From NCBI GenBank assembly GCA_963779225.1, contig CAVZWW010000003.1, positions 2,790,001-2,854,000 on the forward strand: a DNA stretch of 64,000 nucleotides, in the 5' to 3' direction. Both the position numbers and the translations under genes were made by a program. The notes beneath the pieces were generated by a model. The model searched no databases. It was not told the origin of the DNA and saw only the letters and a program-made list of their open reading frames with translations. The first letter of the stretch is position 1. Every line of letters begins with the position of its first letter. This document shows, in pieces, positions 40,618 through 49,432 of this stretch. This DNA comes from CAVPCZ01 sp963779225 (GTDB lineage: Bacteria > Bacteroidota > Ignavibacteria > UBA10030 > UBA6906).

Positions 40618-40965
40618 TTACATTGAGAGCTTTTCCACTATGTTCCTGCATTGAACCCCATGGGCCGGCGAGGCACCGCCTCTGACGGCAGCGGTAGCGT
40701 GGATGGTTTCTGCCATCTGGTCGAGATTGGCTCCCGTTTCAAGACACGCCTGGGTATATGCATCGATGCAATATGATGTTTCCCCGATTCTTCGGACGGT
40801 GTGCGCGACGGCCAGGCCGATCAGTGATTTTTCCTGTTTTGTCCAAGCCCCCTCTGTCGCCGTTGCCTCGGTATACCAGGCGATGAACTTGTTCCACAGC
40901 GGCTCTCGATTCTTGCCCGTGCCGGGGAATTTTGCCAGGTCTTTGGATTCGTAATACGTTGCCAT
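40618..40965 (-). CDS. Arsenosugar-associated peroxidase-like protein (AhpD fold)
   Basis: 115 residues starting MATYYESKDLAKFPGTGKNR, after AGGAG. Carboxymuconolactone decarboxylase/AhpD-type helices with two cysteines (SYCIDAYTQAC) and a third near the end (GVQCRNIVEKL). A small family of this type is regularly next to arsS and is named peroxidase-like on fold alone; the reaction is not established. Lies between arsS and the TIGR04282 glycosyltransferase. Confidence 0.85.
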   Translation of the reverse strand: MATYYESKDLAKFPGTGKNREPLWNKFIAWYTEATATEGAWTKQEKSLIGLAVAHTVRRIGETSYCIDAYTQACLETGANLDQMAETIHATAAVRGGASPAHGVQCRNIVEKLSM

Positions 40966-40994
40966 GTGTGCTCCTGGAGTGATGATCGGTTGAG

Positions 40995-41630
40995 TCATTT
41001 TGCCGGATTGTGCTTCGTTCCCCCGCGTCGGGTCCGGAATCGAATGTAATCTTCAACTGTATCGATATCGGACAGCGTCGGAAGGAACGCGACGGTGGCA
41101 TGGTGCTTCTCGAGGAGCCTTAGAGTGGCCGGAAACACCTCAGGCGTGCTCCAGGGGACTCCATCAAAAAGGTCGTGCCCCGGCGCCGCCATCCCCAGAA
41201 GATAGTATCCACCGTCCGTCGAAGGGCCAAGGACGGCGTGGTACTGTTGAAGCGTCTCGAAGGCCTGGGCGACGAGAGAGCCTTCAAGTTCGGGTATGTC
41301 CGTTCCGAGGATCACTGCGTTCGTCGCACCCTGGCGGAACGTCTCCTGGAACGCATAACGCATCCGGTCGCCCAGGCTATCACCTCTTTGCTCAGCGTAC
41401 ACAAAGTGCTCACGGCCAACCCAGGACTGAATCGCCGATGCCTCACCGCCGGGTGCAAACCAGACATAGACCCTTGTGGAATTCTTCGACAGCTCGTCCG
41501 CAATCGCGAAGCTGGTTTCGGCGAACATCCGGTAGAGTCTGGCCGACAGTTCCATTCCGATGGTCCTCCCGAGACGGGTCTTGACGCGTCCCGGAGTCGG
41601 GTACTTCACAAAAAGGATGAGGGCATTCAT
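40995..41630 (-). CDS. TIGR04282-type glycosyltransferase
   Basis: 211 residues beginning MNALILFVKYPTPGRVKTRL. It has the GT-A nucleotidyl/glycosyl transferase core with NAVILGTDIPELEGSLVAQA and GPSTDGGYYLLGMAAP, the signature of the family found in arsenosugar clusters. Likely transfers or activates a sugar for the arsenic compound. Start shares 4 nt with the stop of the membrane glycosyltransferase gene. Ends 29 nt before the peroxidase-like gene. Confidence 0.85.
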   Translation of the reverse strand: MNALILFVKYPTPGRVKTRLGRTIGMELSARLYRMFAETSFAIADELSKNSTRVYVWFAPGGEASAIQSWVGREHFVYAEQRGDSLGDRMRYAFQETFRQGATNAVILGTDIPELEGSLVAQAFETLQQYHAVLGPSTDGGYYLLGMAAPGHDLFDGVPWSTPEVFPATLRLLEKHHATVAFLPTLSDIDTVEDYIRFRTRRGGTKHNPAK

Positions 41631-42943
41631 AGGCTGGGCCACCGGTCGAGTGCTGCCTGTTTGTTGAATTGGCCTCTTACGATTTCCCATGCCAGGATGG
41701 CGTAGAAAGGAATGTATTCGATAAGAAGGACAAAGAAGCTTTCCTGCCACACGGATGCCAGGTGGTATTGGTAGAGGACAAGATTGCTGATGCCTGACAA
41801 TCCAAGAAAAAGGAACACTGCGGTCGACCATCTCAATGTCAAGAGAGCGGCAATCCACGTCAGATACCACGGATGTATGACCGGTGCAAAAAGAATCATA
41901 CCGAGGAATATCAGAAAAACCTTCTCCGGGATGGAACGATCGATGAAAAGCACCCCGAGAATCCAGAGGAAAGTGGCGCCTGCGCAATACACATGTGCGA
42001 CCTCGTTCGATCCGACGACGGCGTGCACAATTTTGAAAATAGAGCCATTGAATTCCCATCGCGAGCCATAGGCAGACAGAGATTCAAACAACCCGCCCGT
42101 GGGCTCGCGGTACAGCCAATAGCCGCCAACAACAAGCGCAGCGGTCACAAGGGGTATCCAAATCCGCCGAAAATCGCGCAGGGACCGCACGGCGAGCGGC
42201 GCGAGGACTAACGGGACAAGCTTGGCAAGCGCTGCCCCTCCGAGAGCAAATGCAGCCAGCACGGGCCTGTTCTTCACGAGCAGCAGAACGAAGAGGAGGA
42301 GCATCAGGATCCCCAGAGCATCCACGTGTCCATCAAGGCCAAAGTACATTACGGGAAGAGGAGACCACGCATACAGCAGGACGCCCTCAGGCTGAAGGCC
42401 AAGGCGGCGAAGGAGTGCCAGGAGTATCCCTATTGTCCCTACATCGCACAGAACCAGCAGAAGCTTCAACCCCGGGATGGAATCCCCAAAGAGGAGAGAT
42501 GAGAGATAGAAGAGCCCCTGCGCGAGGGGAGGATAAATGGTGCGCATTTCGGGAAAGTTGATTTTCCCCGGCAAGGTATCGGTTTTCAGGGAGCTCAGGT
42601 ATGGATCTGACGGTGCAAAAGAGAAAGGATTGATTCCACGGGCAGCCACCTTACCATCCCAGATGTACCGGTAGATATCATCCGAGGCGACGGGATCGTG
42701 CGCAACGAGCGTGAGACGGAAAAGAACACCGAAGGCGACAATCAGAATCAGTGTGTTTCTCCGGGAGGTGGCCGGCGCTTCCGAACGTCGGAACAAAAAG
42801 ACGGCGACAGCAAGGAGGAAAAACGTCAGGCAGTTCACAACAATGAAAGCAACGACATTCTGGAGCGGATCATGCACGAAGTAGAAGCTGATGTAAGAGA
42901 TCTCCATCAGGGAGCCAAGAGCGATTATTTGAATCCTGGACAC
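41627..42943 (-). CDS. Polyprenol-dependent glycosyltransferase (GT87/GT-C like)
   Basis: 438 residues with about ten membrane helices. The first-loop motif RLTLVAHDPVASDDIYRYIW (acidic residues of GT-C enzymes) is followed by WDGKVAARGINPFSFAPSDP and RTIYPPLAQGLFYLSSLLF. It uses a lipid-linked sugar on the outer face of the inner membrane. The start is taken as GTG at 42943, two bases after the stop of the GT2 gene; the ribosome site is poor. Together with the GT2 gene it could glycosylate a lipid or surface product. Confidence 0.75.
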   Translation of the reverse strand: MSRIQIIALGSLMEISYISFYFVHDPLQNVVAFIVVNCLTFFLLAVAVFLFRRSEAPATSRRNTLILIVAFGVLFRLTLVAHDPVASDDIYRYIWDGKVAARGINPFSFAPSDPYLSSLKTDTLPGKINFPEMRTIYPPLAQGLFYLSSLLFGDSIPGLKLLLVLCDVGTIGILLALLRRLGLQPEGVLLYAWSPLPVMYFGLDGHVDALGILMLLLFVLLLVKNRPVLAAFALGGAALAKLVPLVLAPLAVRSLRDFRRIWIPLVTAALVVGGYWLYREPTGGLFESLSAYGSRWEFNGSIFKIVHAVVGSNEVAHVYCAGATFLWILGVLFIDRSIPEKVFLIFLGMILFAPVIHPWYLTWIAALLTLRWSTAVFLFLGLSGISNLVLYQYHLASVWQESFFVLLIEYIPFYAILAWEIVRGQFNKQAALDRWPSL

Positions 42944-42945
42944 CT

Positions 42946-43644
42946 TCAGGCCTTCTTGGGTATATACTTCGCGATCGTAGAGAGGATGATTACCGATGCC
43001 TTTACCGTCCCTGCCAGGGTTCCTGTAACTTTCGATTTTCCGATACGTTTTCGGTAACGGACCGGCACTTCGATGAAGCGTACTTTCATCTTCGCGGCCT
43101 TAATTTGCATTTCAACGGTCCAGCCATAGGTCGGATCCCTCATTTGCATCTGTTGAAGGATATCCATGCGCACGGCGCGAAACGGACCGAGGTCGGTGAA
43201 CCTGTATCCCCAGAACACCCTGATCAGCATGCACGCCAGCCAGTTGCCAAGAATGGCCTGCGGTAGCATGGAACCGCGTTCTCTTTTCTCCGGCGTCCGG
43301 GAACCAATCACCATATCGGCCTCCCCGCGGAGAACTGGACCCACCACCAACGGGAGATCCCCGGGAAAATCACTGTAGTCGCCATCAAGAAACACCACTG
43401 CCAGGGGAGCAGAGGGAGCGATATGGGCAATACCTGCAAGACAAGCATACCCGTATCCCATGCGGGGTTCACTCAGCACTGTGGCTCCAGCTGATCGGGC
43501 CACCTCAGCAGTTCGATCCGTCGACCCGTTGTCCACCACGACGACTTCCGAGACCATGGGACGGGGGATGTCATGGACAACACGTCCGATGGACGGTTCC
43601 TCATTTCGAGCCGGAATGATTACGACAATGGCCTGGTCGGACAT
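42946..43644 (-). CDS. GT2 family glycosyltransferase (DPM1-like)
   Basis: 232 residues from MSDQAIVVIIPARNEEPSIG. GT-A signature VVVDNGSTDRTAEVARSAGA, then VVFLDGDYSDFPGDLP (DxD-like), GSRTPEKRERGSMLPQAILG, RFTDLGPFRAVR and QMRDPTYGWTVEMQIKAAKM. It resembles dolichyl-phosphate or polyprenyl-phosphate mannose synthases, and so could supply the lipid-linked sugar used by the next gene. A TTG start 27 codons upstream is less likely. Confidence 0.82.
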   Translation of the reverse strand: MSDQAIVVIIPARNEEPSIGRVVHDIPRPMVSEVVVVDNGSTDRTAEVARSAGATVLSEPRMGYGYACLAGIAHIAPSAPLAVVFLDGDYSDFPGDLPLVVGPVLRGEADMVIGSRTPEKRERGSMLPQAILGNWLACMLIRVFWGYRFTDLGPFRAVRMDILQQMQMRDPTYGWTVEMQIKAAKMKVRFIEVPVRYRKRIGKSKVTGTLAGTVKASVIILSTIAKYIPKKA

Positions 43645-43903
43645 ATGCGAAATGTTTGTGAAGGCACGTGATGTTTGACAGGAGCCGGGGTCTCGAACAT
43701 CCAAACATCGCGAAATAATGGTCAAAACTCAATCGGTGAGTCCTTTCGAATGCTCATGTCAATGACCCCTCCTTGTCCAAGAACAACGGATCGCCTCGAG
43801 ACATAGTGTCATCCGGCGGACAATTTGTTAAGACAGATTTTCGTAGATTCGGTATGACATTTCATCATCATGAAGGCACAACAGCGGATACGATCAATCC
43901 GAT

Positions 43904-44692
43904 ATGACTCCCACTCTGGTCAGGCCCAAAATATCGGTCGTCATCCCGGCACTGAATGAGGCCTCTCACATCGGTATCTGTCTTCAATCTGTTCATCAAG
44001 TATTGCCGGATGCTGAGATTCTCGTCGTGGATGGTGGCAGCACGGATGAGACTATGGATCTCGCCACCCTGGGCGGTGCTCTCGTGTTCTCAGCCCCCCG
44101 CGGGAGAGGTACGCAATGCAATGCAGGGGGACGGCGTGCCATGGGGGAGGTGATACTTTTTCTTCATGCCGACACAACTCTCCCGTCCGATGCGCACGAG
44201 TTGATTACGGCGGGATTTGACGATCCTGATACGCAGATAGCGTTGTTCCGTTTGGGTTTTGACGAAGATCATCCGCTCCTCAGGTTCTATGCATTCTTCA
44301 CCCGGTTTGACTCGGAATGGTTCAAGTTCGGCGACCAGGCCATCGTTCTCCGGCGCGAAGTATTCCGGGCGGTGGGAGGATTTCCCGACTGGCCATTGCT
44401 TGAGGATGTTGAGATTCTTCGAAGAGTAAGGAGGTACTCGAAAATCCGAATCTTCCCCTCGGCGGTAAAGACTTCCACCCGCCGTTTCCGTCAAAATGGA
44501 ATGATCCGTCAGCAGTGGCGAAGCGGGTGGATTCTTTTGCGGTTCAAGTGTGGGGCATCACCGCACCGGCTCGCACGGGAATATGAGAGAGAGGGCACTT
44601 CCGCCCGGTCGCTGAACAATCATGAATCCGAACGCAGGAGAGAGCCTGTAGTCAAACTCATCGATACTTCTCTCACTCGCGGAAAGCATTGA
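43904..44692 (+). CDS. TIGR04283-type glycosyltransferase
   Basis: 262 residues starting MTPTLVRPKISVVIPALNEA. GT2 core with AEILVVDGGSTDETMDLA, RGRGTQCNAGGRRAMGEVIL, FLHADTTLPSDAHELI and WPLLEDVEILRRVRRYSKIR. The RGRGxQxNxG and FLHADT phrases are those of the TIGR04283 group that accompanies arsS. Transcribed divergently from the other glycosyltransferases across 259 nt that must hold both promoters. Confidence 0.85.
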   Translation: MTPTLVRPKISVVIPALNEASHIGICLQSVHQVLPDAEILVVDGGSTDETMDLATLGGALVFSAPRGRGTQCNAGGRRAMGEVILFLHADTTLPSDAHELITAGFDDPDTQIALFRLGFDEDHPLLRFYAFFTRFDSEWFKFGDQAIVLRREVFRAVGGFPDWPLLEDVEILRRVRRYSKIRIFPSAVKTSTRRFRQNGMIRQQWRSGWILLRFKCGASPHRLAREYEREGTSARSLNNHESERRREPVVKLIDTSLTRGKH

Positions 44693-44694
44693 CT

Positions 44695-45240
44695 ATGGCA
44701 CAAGATCATCTTGTGATTGTCGGCATTGGCATTACGGGCGTAACAATTGCACGAAACGTCCGCAAACGCAGCGACAAACGGATCACCCTTGTTTCAGCGG
44801 AAGCAGATTTCTTCTTCTCACGTCCCGCACTGATGTACGTCTTTATGGGCCATATGCGTTGGGAAGATACTAAACCATACGAAGATTGGTTCTGGGAGAA
44901 AAACCGCAATGACCTGGTCAAGGCCCGGGTGACAGCGATCGACACGGATCAGAACTGTCTGACGCTGGATGATGGAGAAACCGTCGCGTACGATACGCTG
45001 GTTATTGCGACAGGCTCGAAGACGAACAAATTCGGTTGGCCCGGGCAGGATCTTCCCGGCGTACAGGGACTCTATTCACGCCGGGATGTCGAGCTTCTGG
45101 AAGAGAATTCCCGGGATGCCTCCAGTGCAGTTGTCGTCGGGGGCGGCCTTGTCGGAATCGAGCTCGCCGAGATGCTGCACACGAGGAAGACTCATGTCTC
45201 ATTTCTTGTCCGCGAAGACTATTATTGGCACAGTCATTAA
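44695..45240 (+). pseudogene. NAD(P)/FAD-dependent oxidoreductase, truncated after 181 residues
   Basis: The N-terminal Rossmann part is intact: MAQDHLVIVGIGITGVTIAR, VSAEADFFFSRPALMYVFMG, TLVIATGSKTNKFGWPGQDL and VVVGGGLVGIELAEMLHTRK. It then stops after VREDYYWHSH. Full-length relatives run to about 430 residues, so the second nucleotide domain and the C-terminal half are missing. The DUF547 fragment begins at the break. Relatives lie in arsenosugar clusters. Starts 2 nt after the TIGR04283 stop. Confidence 0.8.
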
Positions 45241-45493
45241 AGCCACCGCCTGGGACAAGAGGATTGTAAAGATCAAGGGGAAGGAGCCGACTCTCAACGA
45301 TGTGGAGCACAAAATCATCCGGCCTCAATTCAAGGACCCGAGGGCTCATTTTGCCCTTGTGTGTGCATCGAAGAGCTGCCCGCAGTTGCGGAGCGAGGCC
45401 TTCGAGGCGGCCCGTCTGGAAGACCGACTCGATGACCAGGCACGGAAATTCCTTTCGGATCCTTTCCGGAATGAATTTGAAACAGAATCACCA
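45230..45493 (+). pseudogene. DUF547 fragment lacking both ends
   Basis: In the frame adjacent to the oxidoreductase, the sequence reads KATAWDKRIVKIKGKEPTLN then DVEHKIIRPQFKDPRAHFAL and VCASKSCPQLRSEAF ... FLSDPFRN. This is the core of the DUF547 domain (its conserved FxxPRxHFALxCAS and SCPxL phrases). No start codon or N-terminal half exists, and the usual C-terminal block is cut off; after about 20 codons the next gene begins. The remnant of about 88 codons cannot be a working protein by itself. Confidence 0.75.
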
Positions 45494-45512
45494 ATCACCA
45501 TGAACCTCGACA

Positions 45513-46613
45513 ATGACTCATCTCGAAAGAGTGCTTGCCGTTCTGAACGGTGCCCGACCAGATCGGGTCCCGTGGTTTGGGGATCTTGATTACTGGGCTT
45601 CGGCATTGGTAGCGCAGGGAGCGAAGCCGGGCGGTTTCAAGGAATCTGCCGCGTACATCCGATGGCACCGTGAGCTGGGTGTGGGGTTCTACCTTCAAGG
45701 GTTCTTTCCGTTTCGTACAATCCTCGATCTTCAGGAGCGCATATGGCATGAGGGTAGCAGGCGCTACCGCGAGCTTTCCACTCCCTATGGGAACGTGCGG
45801 GAATGCTGGGAATATCTCCCTGCTTCATATGCCGAAGCTCCAATTGAACATCTCTTGAAATCGGAACGCGATCTCCCCGCTCTCCGCTACGTGTACGCGC
45901 ACACCTTCTGGGAACCCGACTACGACTATGCCTATCAGCGTCTCGAGCAGATTGGAGATCAAGGTATTCTTCTCTGCTATCTGCCCAAGAGTCCGTTCAT
46001 GCATCTTGTAGCCCTGGAAGCCGGCATTGAGGCGGTGACGTTCGCAGAGATGGCCGATCCCGACGAATTCGCCGGGACACTGGCGGTCATGAAACTCGCA
46101 TTCGACAGGGCAGCGCGCATATCCATGGCCAGTCCTGCTCAAGCCTTGATGATCCCGGAGAATCTTTCATCCGAGATGATCGGTCCCCGGTATTTTGAAA
46201 GGTACATGCGTGCGTATCAAGAGGAGTGGATTGGAGAAATTGCCAGAGCAGGCAAGTATTCCTTTGTCCACATGGACGGAACGCTCAAGGGCTTGCTCCG
46301 GGAAGAGGCGTCGACAGGGGTCAACGTCATCGAGGCGATGACTCCCGAGCCGGCGGGAGATCTCGCTGTGCAGCATTGGGCTGCGAGGGCCGATAACACC
46401 GCGACCATTCTGTGGGGTGGCATTCCGGGTGTGTACTTCACACCGAAAGTGAGCGACGAAGAGTTTGACCGTCACGTTCGGGAAGTCCTGTTTGTCATGC
46501 GAACCTTTCCTCGCTACGTGCTCGGTGTTGCCGACCAGGTGCCTCCCGACGGTCTGGAGTACCGGGTGAGAAGAGTTGGAGATCTGGTGGAAAAGTACGG
46601 GCGATATGTGTAA
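45513..46613 (+). CDS. Uroporphyrinogen decarboxylase-family protein (methyltransferase-like)
   Basis: 366 residues beginning MTHLERVLAVLNGARPDRVP. TIM-barrel family that includes heme-pathway UroD and corrinoid-protein methyltransferases; PERPDRVP-like starts and the lone copy away from heme genes point to the methyltransferase side. HMDGTLKGLLREEASTGVNV and LWGGIPGVYFTPKVSDEEFD are seen near the C-terminus. No zinc-cysteine motif is obvious, so activity is uncertain. Ribosome site weak; it directly follows the DUF547 scrap. Confidence 0.8.
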   Translation: MTHLERVLAVLNGARPDRVPWFGDLDYWASALVAQGAKPGGFKESAAYIRWHRELGVGFYLQGFFPFRTILDLQERIWHEGSRRYRELSTPYGNVRECWEYLPASYAEAPIEHLLKSERDLPALRYVYAHTFWEPDYDYAYQRLEQIGDQGILLCYLPKSPFMHLVALEAGIEAVTFAEMADPDEFAGTLAVMKLAFDRAARISMASPAQALMIPENLSSEMIGPRYFERYMRAYQEEWIGEIARAGKYSFVHMDGTLKGLLREEASTGVNVIEAMTPEPAGDLAVQHWAARADNTATILWGGIPGVYFTPKVSDEEFDRHVREVLFVMRTFPRYVLGVADQVPPDGLEYRVRRVGDLVEKYGRYV

Positions 46614-46688
46614 GTCAGAATTGAACAGGGAGAGGAGGCGGTGAAACGCAGGAGACATGGTGTGGGTTATGACGCCACTCGTTTTCCC

Positions 46689-46718
46689 TTGACATTCTCA
46701 GCGATTCTGATGATATAT
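46689..46718 (+). promoter_or_regulatory. Candidate sigma70-like promoter
   Basis: TTGACA (46689-46694) is followed after 17-19 bases by an A/T-rich gatatatg (46712-46719). It lies just before the small exported protein. The -10 match is loose, and Bacteroidota-type promoters differ, so this is only a suggestion. Confidence 0.3.
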
Positions 46719-46723
46719 GCTGT

Positions 46724-47092
46724 ATGCAATATACGTACATGTACCGCACTCTTCGACATACCGGATTAGCGTTTCTCGCGTCTCTGTATCTCGTCGCGGG
46801 GTTTGGAACAGCCGCACAGCTCATCCAGCCGAGCTATACGGGCTGCGGGCCGGTTGCGCTTTCCGCTTTCAAAGGCGCGGCGAAAGAAATTCCGAAGAAA
46901 TCTTTCGCCCCGCGGCGGCACATTCCTCTGTTGAAGCAGGTTTCTCCTCCTCAAGAATACTGCCGCCCGGCGGAAACGCCCAAGCCAGTCCGCGGTTACG
47001 CAATTGCGTCCTTTGCTTCTGATTTTCCTCCGGTGCGTTCCTCCGTATCTTTCAGTTTCTGCAATCGGGGGCCTCCACGGGTCCAGTCATGA
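46724..47092 (+). CDS. Small exported protein, unknown
   Basis: 122 residues. After MQYTYMYRTLRHTG comes a hydrophobic stretch (LAFLASLYLVAGFGTAAQ) that looks like a signal peptide ending near Ala-Ala. The mature part is Pro/Lys/Ser-rich with three or four cysteines (GCGPVAL, EYCRPAE, FCNRGPP). The Met at 46739 is an alternative start. No family recognised. The 217 nt after it hold no gene apart from a short GCGGG/CCCGC hairpin and the stem listed next. Confidence 0.5.
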   Translation: MQYTYMYRTLRHTGLAFLASLYLVAGFGTAAQLIQPSYTGCGPVALSAFKGAAKEIPKKSFAPRRHIPLLKQVSPPQEYCRPAETPKPVRGYAIASFASDFPPVRSSVSFSFCNRGPPRVQS

Positions 47093-47264
47093 CTTCCTGA
47101 CAGAACGTCTGTCCTGGCGAGCCTGGTCCGAATATTGACCATACCCGTCGGATGTCACGTTCATCGCGACGCTCTAGTCCATTCGTCAGATCGTTCAGCC
47201 GCATAGTTTCGGACACAATCCCTCATGTATGAAGCGGGTCCGTCCCGCGTGATTGTGATGCGGA

Positions 47265-47284
47265 GTTCATTGTTGCCAATGAAC
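47265..47284 (+). promoter_or_regulatory. 8-bp hairpin in the leader of the next gene
   Basis: GTTCATTG and CAATGAAC form a perfect stem with a TTGC loop. It ends 11 bases before the AGAGGAGGT ribosome site of the 92-residue protein. It could stabilise the mRNA 5' end or act as a regulator site. Confidence 0.4.
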
Positions 47285-47309
47285 GGGAAATCTCAGAGGA
47301 GGTCTCACC

Positions 47310-47588
47310 ATGGCTCACGTCCAGGCCCACCAGCCACATCAACATCATCCGCACATCAAAGATCAGAAGGACTCTAACCGTCCCGCCGCTGGAACGGACT
47401 CCAGGGGCCGCCAGGCAGAACCGGCAGCCAATCAGCAAACTGCAGGTGCCAGTAAAGTTATCCCGTCATCCCCTCCGGAGAAAGAGGGTTTACGGATCGC
47501 GGGTTTCCCCTGGCAGTTTGTGGTTGTAATGAGTGTGGTGGGATTGACAGTCTTAGCTTTTATCATTAAGATGGTCGTAGGTTTGTAG
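47310..47588 (+). CDS. 92-residue tail-anchored membrane protein
   Basis: Starts MAHVQAHQPHQHHPHIKDQK after a strong AGAGGAGGT ribosome site. The first 60 residues are His/Gln/Pro-rich and polar, suited to metal binding or disorder. One membrane helix (FVVVMSVVGLTVLAFIIKMV) ends the protein. No family recognised. Codon use fits the neighbours. Confidence 0.6.
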   Translation: MAHVQAHQPHQHHPHIKDQKDSNRPAAGTDSRGRQAEPAANQQTAGASKVIPSSPPEKEGLRIAGFPWQFVVVMSVVGLTVLAFIIKMVVGL

Positions 47589-47760
47589 TTCCGATGGTTG
47601 GAGCTCGTAGCTCCATCGACAGAGTGCCGTCCGGGCGGGCGGGGCTCCTGGTGATCGCTGTGCCGAGGGATCGCAAGGGGTTCTCCACCGCCTCTTTTCG
47701 CTCAGCAGGAGACGGACTTCCGGACTTCGTTTTGCACCACTCTAACAACGGAGTGAGCGT

Positions 47761-49320
47761 ATGGCAAATATCGACCTGAGTACTTTTGAACGAAACATTG
47801 TCGTTCGCCAGATAGGCATTGACGACTTCGACCAGATTGTGGGATTGCAGCTAAAGTGTTTTCCCGGTATGCAGCCGTGGCGTCAAGATCAGATGGAGAG
47901 TCAGCTCTCCATCTTCCCGGAAGGGCAGCTCTGTGTGGAGTACCAGGGGAAAATTGTTGCATCGTCCAGCAGTTTGATTTTGGATTTTGCCATGTATGCG
48001 GACTGGCACAACTGGCGGGAGATTGCGGACGCAGGATATATCCGCAACCATAATCCCGAAGGAAATACCCTGTACGGGATCGAGGTCATGGTTGACCCCG
48101 ATTTCCAGGGGATGCGCCTTGCTCGGCGACTCTACGACGCACGAAAGAAGCTCGCCCAGGAAAGAAACCTGATGCGCATCGTGCTCGGTGGCCGGATCCC
48201 CGGATATCACAAATACAAAGACCAGATGACTGCCCGGCAGTATGTCGATCGGGTATTGAACAAGCAACTCGTCGACCCCGTCCTGACCGCGCAACTTTCC
48301 AATGGATTCATCCTGGTGCGTCTCCTGAAATCGTATATGGAAGCGGACGGGGAATCGCAAGGATATGCCACGCTGCTGGAGTGGACCAACATCGACTACC
48401 AGCCTGACGTCCACAAAATGTACGTGTCGACAAAAGCGGTCAGGGTGTGCGCGGTGCAATATCAGATGCGGGTGATCAAGAGCTTCGAAGAGTTTGCGCG
48501 CCAGGTGGAGTATTTCGTGGATGTCGCAGCGGATTACAAGAGCGATTTCATCGTGTTTCCCGAACTCTTTACGATGCAGCTTCTGTCGTTCGCGGAACCG
48601 TCCCGTCCCGGAATTGCCGTCAGGCAACTTTCCGAGTTCACGGCAGGATATCTGGAACTGTTCAGCAAGCTGGCGGTCAAATTTGACATCAATATTATCG
48701 GTGGCTCGTTGTTCAGCGTAGAAGAGGGTCACCTGTACAACATTGCCTATTTGTTTCACCGAAACGGGGCAATCAACAAGCAGTACAAGCTGCACATCAC
48801 CCCTGATGAACGCCGGTGGTGGGGGGTGGAGCCGGGCAAGGCAATTGAAGTGTTTGACACAGACAAAGGCAAGGTGTCAATCCAAATCTGTTACGACATC
48901 GAATTCCCGGAAGTGAGCCGTATTGCCATGGAGAAAGGCGCACAGATCATCTTCGTGCCGTTTGCCACCGATGAACGCTACGGATATCTGCGGGTTCGCT
49001 ATTGTGCGCAGGCTCGATGCGTCGAAAACCACGTTTACGTCGTCATCGCCGGGACCGTGGGGAACCTGCCGTTTGTGGAAAACATGGATGTCCAGTACGC
49101 ACAATCGGGGATTTTCTCGCCTTCGGATATTCCGTTCTCACGGGATGCAATCGTGGCCGAAAGCAGTCCGAATATCGAAACCGTCATCGTTGATGACATT
49201 GACCTGGAGCTCCTCAAACGGCATCGACAGAGTGGCACGGTGCTGAACTGGGCGGATCGGCGGACCGACCTCTATGAAGTGCGCCTGAAGAAATCCCGCC
49301 ATGACAACGCCAAGCAGTGA
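47761..49320 (+). CDS. GNAT acetyltransferase fused to a nitrilase-type hydrolase
   Basis: 519 residues. Residues 1 to about 215 are a GNAT domain ([40 protein letters not shown] carries the acetyl-CoA loop). From about 226 on is a carbon-nitrogen hydrolase with the Glu-Lys-Cys triad E268 (FPELF), K343 (YKLHITPDE) and C377 ([10 protein letters not shown]). Fusions of this order are known in several phyla; the amide or nitrile substrate is not established. Start at 47761 with CGGAG 10 bases before. Transcribed with the MFS gene downstream (112 nt gap). Confidence 0.9.
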   Translation: MANIDLSTFERNIVVRQIGIDDFDQIVGLQLKCFPGMQPWRQDQMESQLSIFPEGQLCVEYQGKIVASSSSLILDFAMYADWHNWREIADAGYIRNHNPEGNTLYGIEVMVDPDFQGMRLARRLYDARKKLAQERNLMRIVLGGRIPGYHKYKDQMTARQYVDRVLNKQLVDPVLTAQLSNGFILVRLLKSYMEADGESQGYATLLEWTNIDYQPDVHKMYVSTKAVRVCAVQYQMRVIKSFEEFARQVEYFVDVAADYKSDFIVFPELFTMQLLSFAEPSRPGIAVRQLSEFTAGYLELFSKLAVKFDINIIGGSLFSVEEGHLYNIAYLFHRNGAINKQYKLHITPDERRWWGVEPGKAIEVFDTDKGKVSIQICYDIEFPEVSRIAMEKGAQIIFVPFATDERYGYLRVRYCAQARCVENHVYVVIAGTVGNLPFVENMDVQYAQSGIFSPSDIPFSRDAIVAESSPNIETVIVDDIDLELLKRHRQSGTVLNWADRRTDLYEVRLKKSRHDNAKQ

Positions 49321-49432
49321 CGGGGCCTTCGCATATCGAACGTTCCTATCCTCCGATTGTGCCGCGGGTTCCGCTATGCTCGATTGCCGCTGTGCGCTTT
49401 CCCGGGGGAGCGGTGCGATGAGGTGACGGTAC

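Noticed and set aside
43645..43725. TTG start adding 27 residues to the GT2 gene
   Set aside because: The added residues are not part of the GT-A fold; the Met at 43644 begins just before the first beta strand.
47851..48795. Minus-strand open frame of 314 codons opposite the GNAT-nitrilase gene
   Set aside because: The plus strand carries full catalytic motifs; this frame has none.
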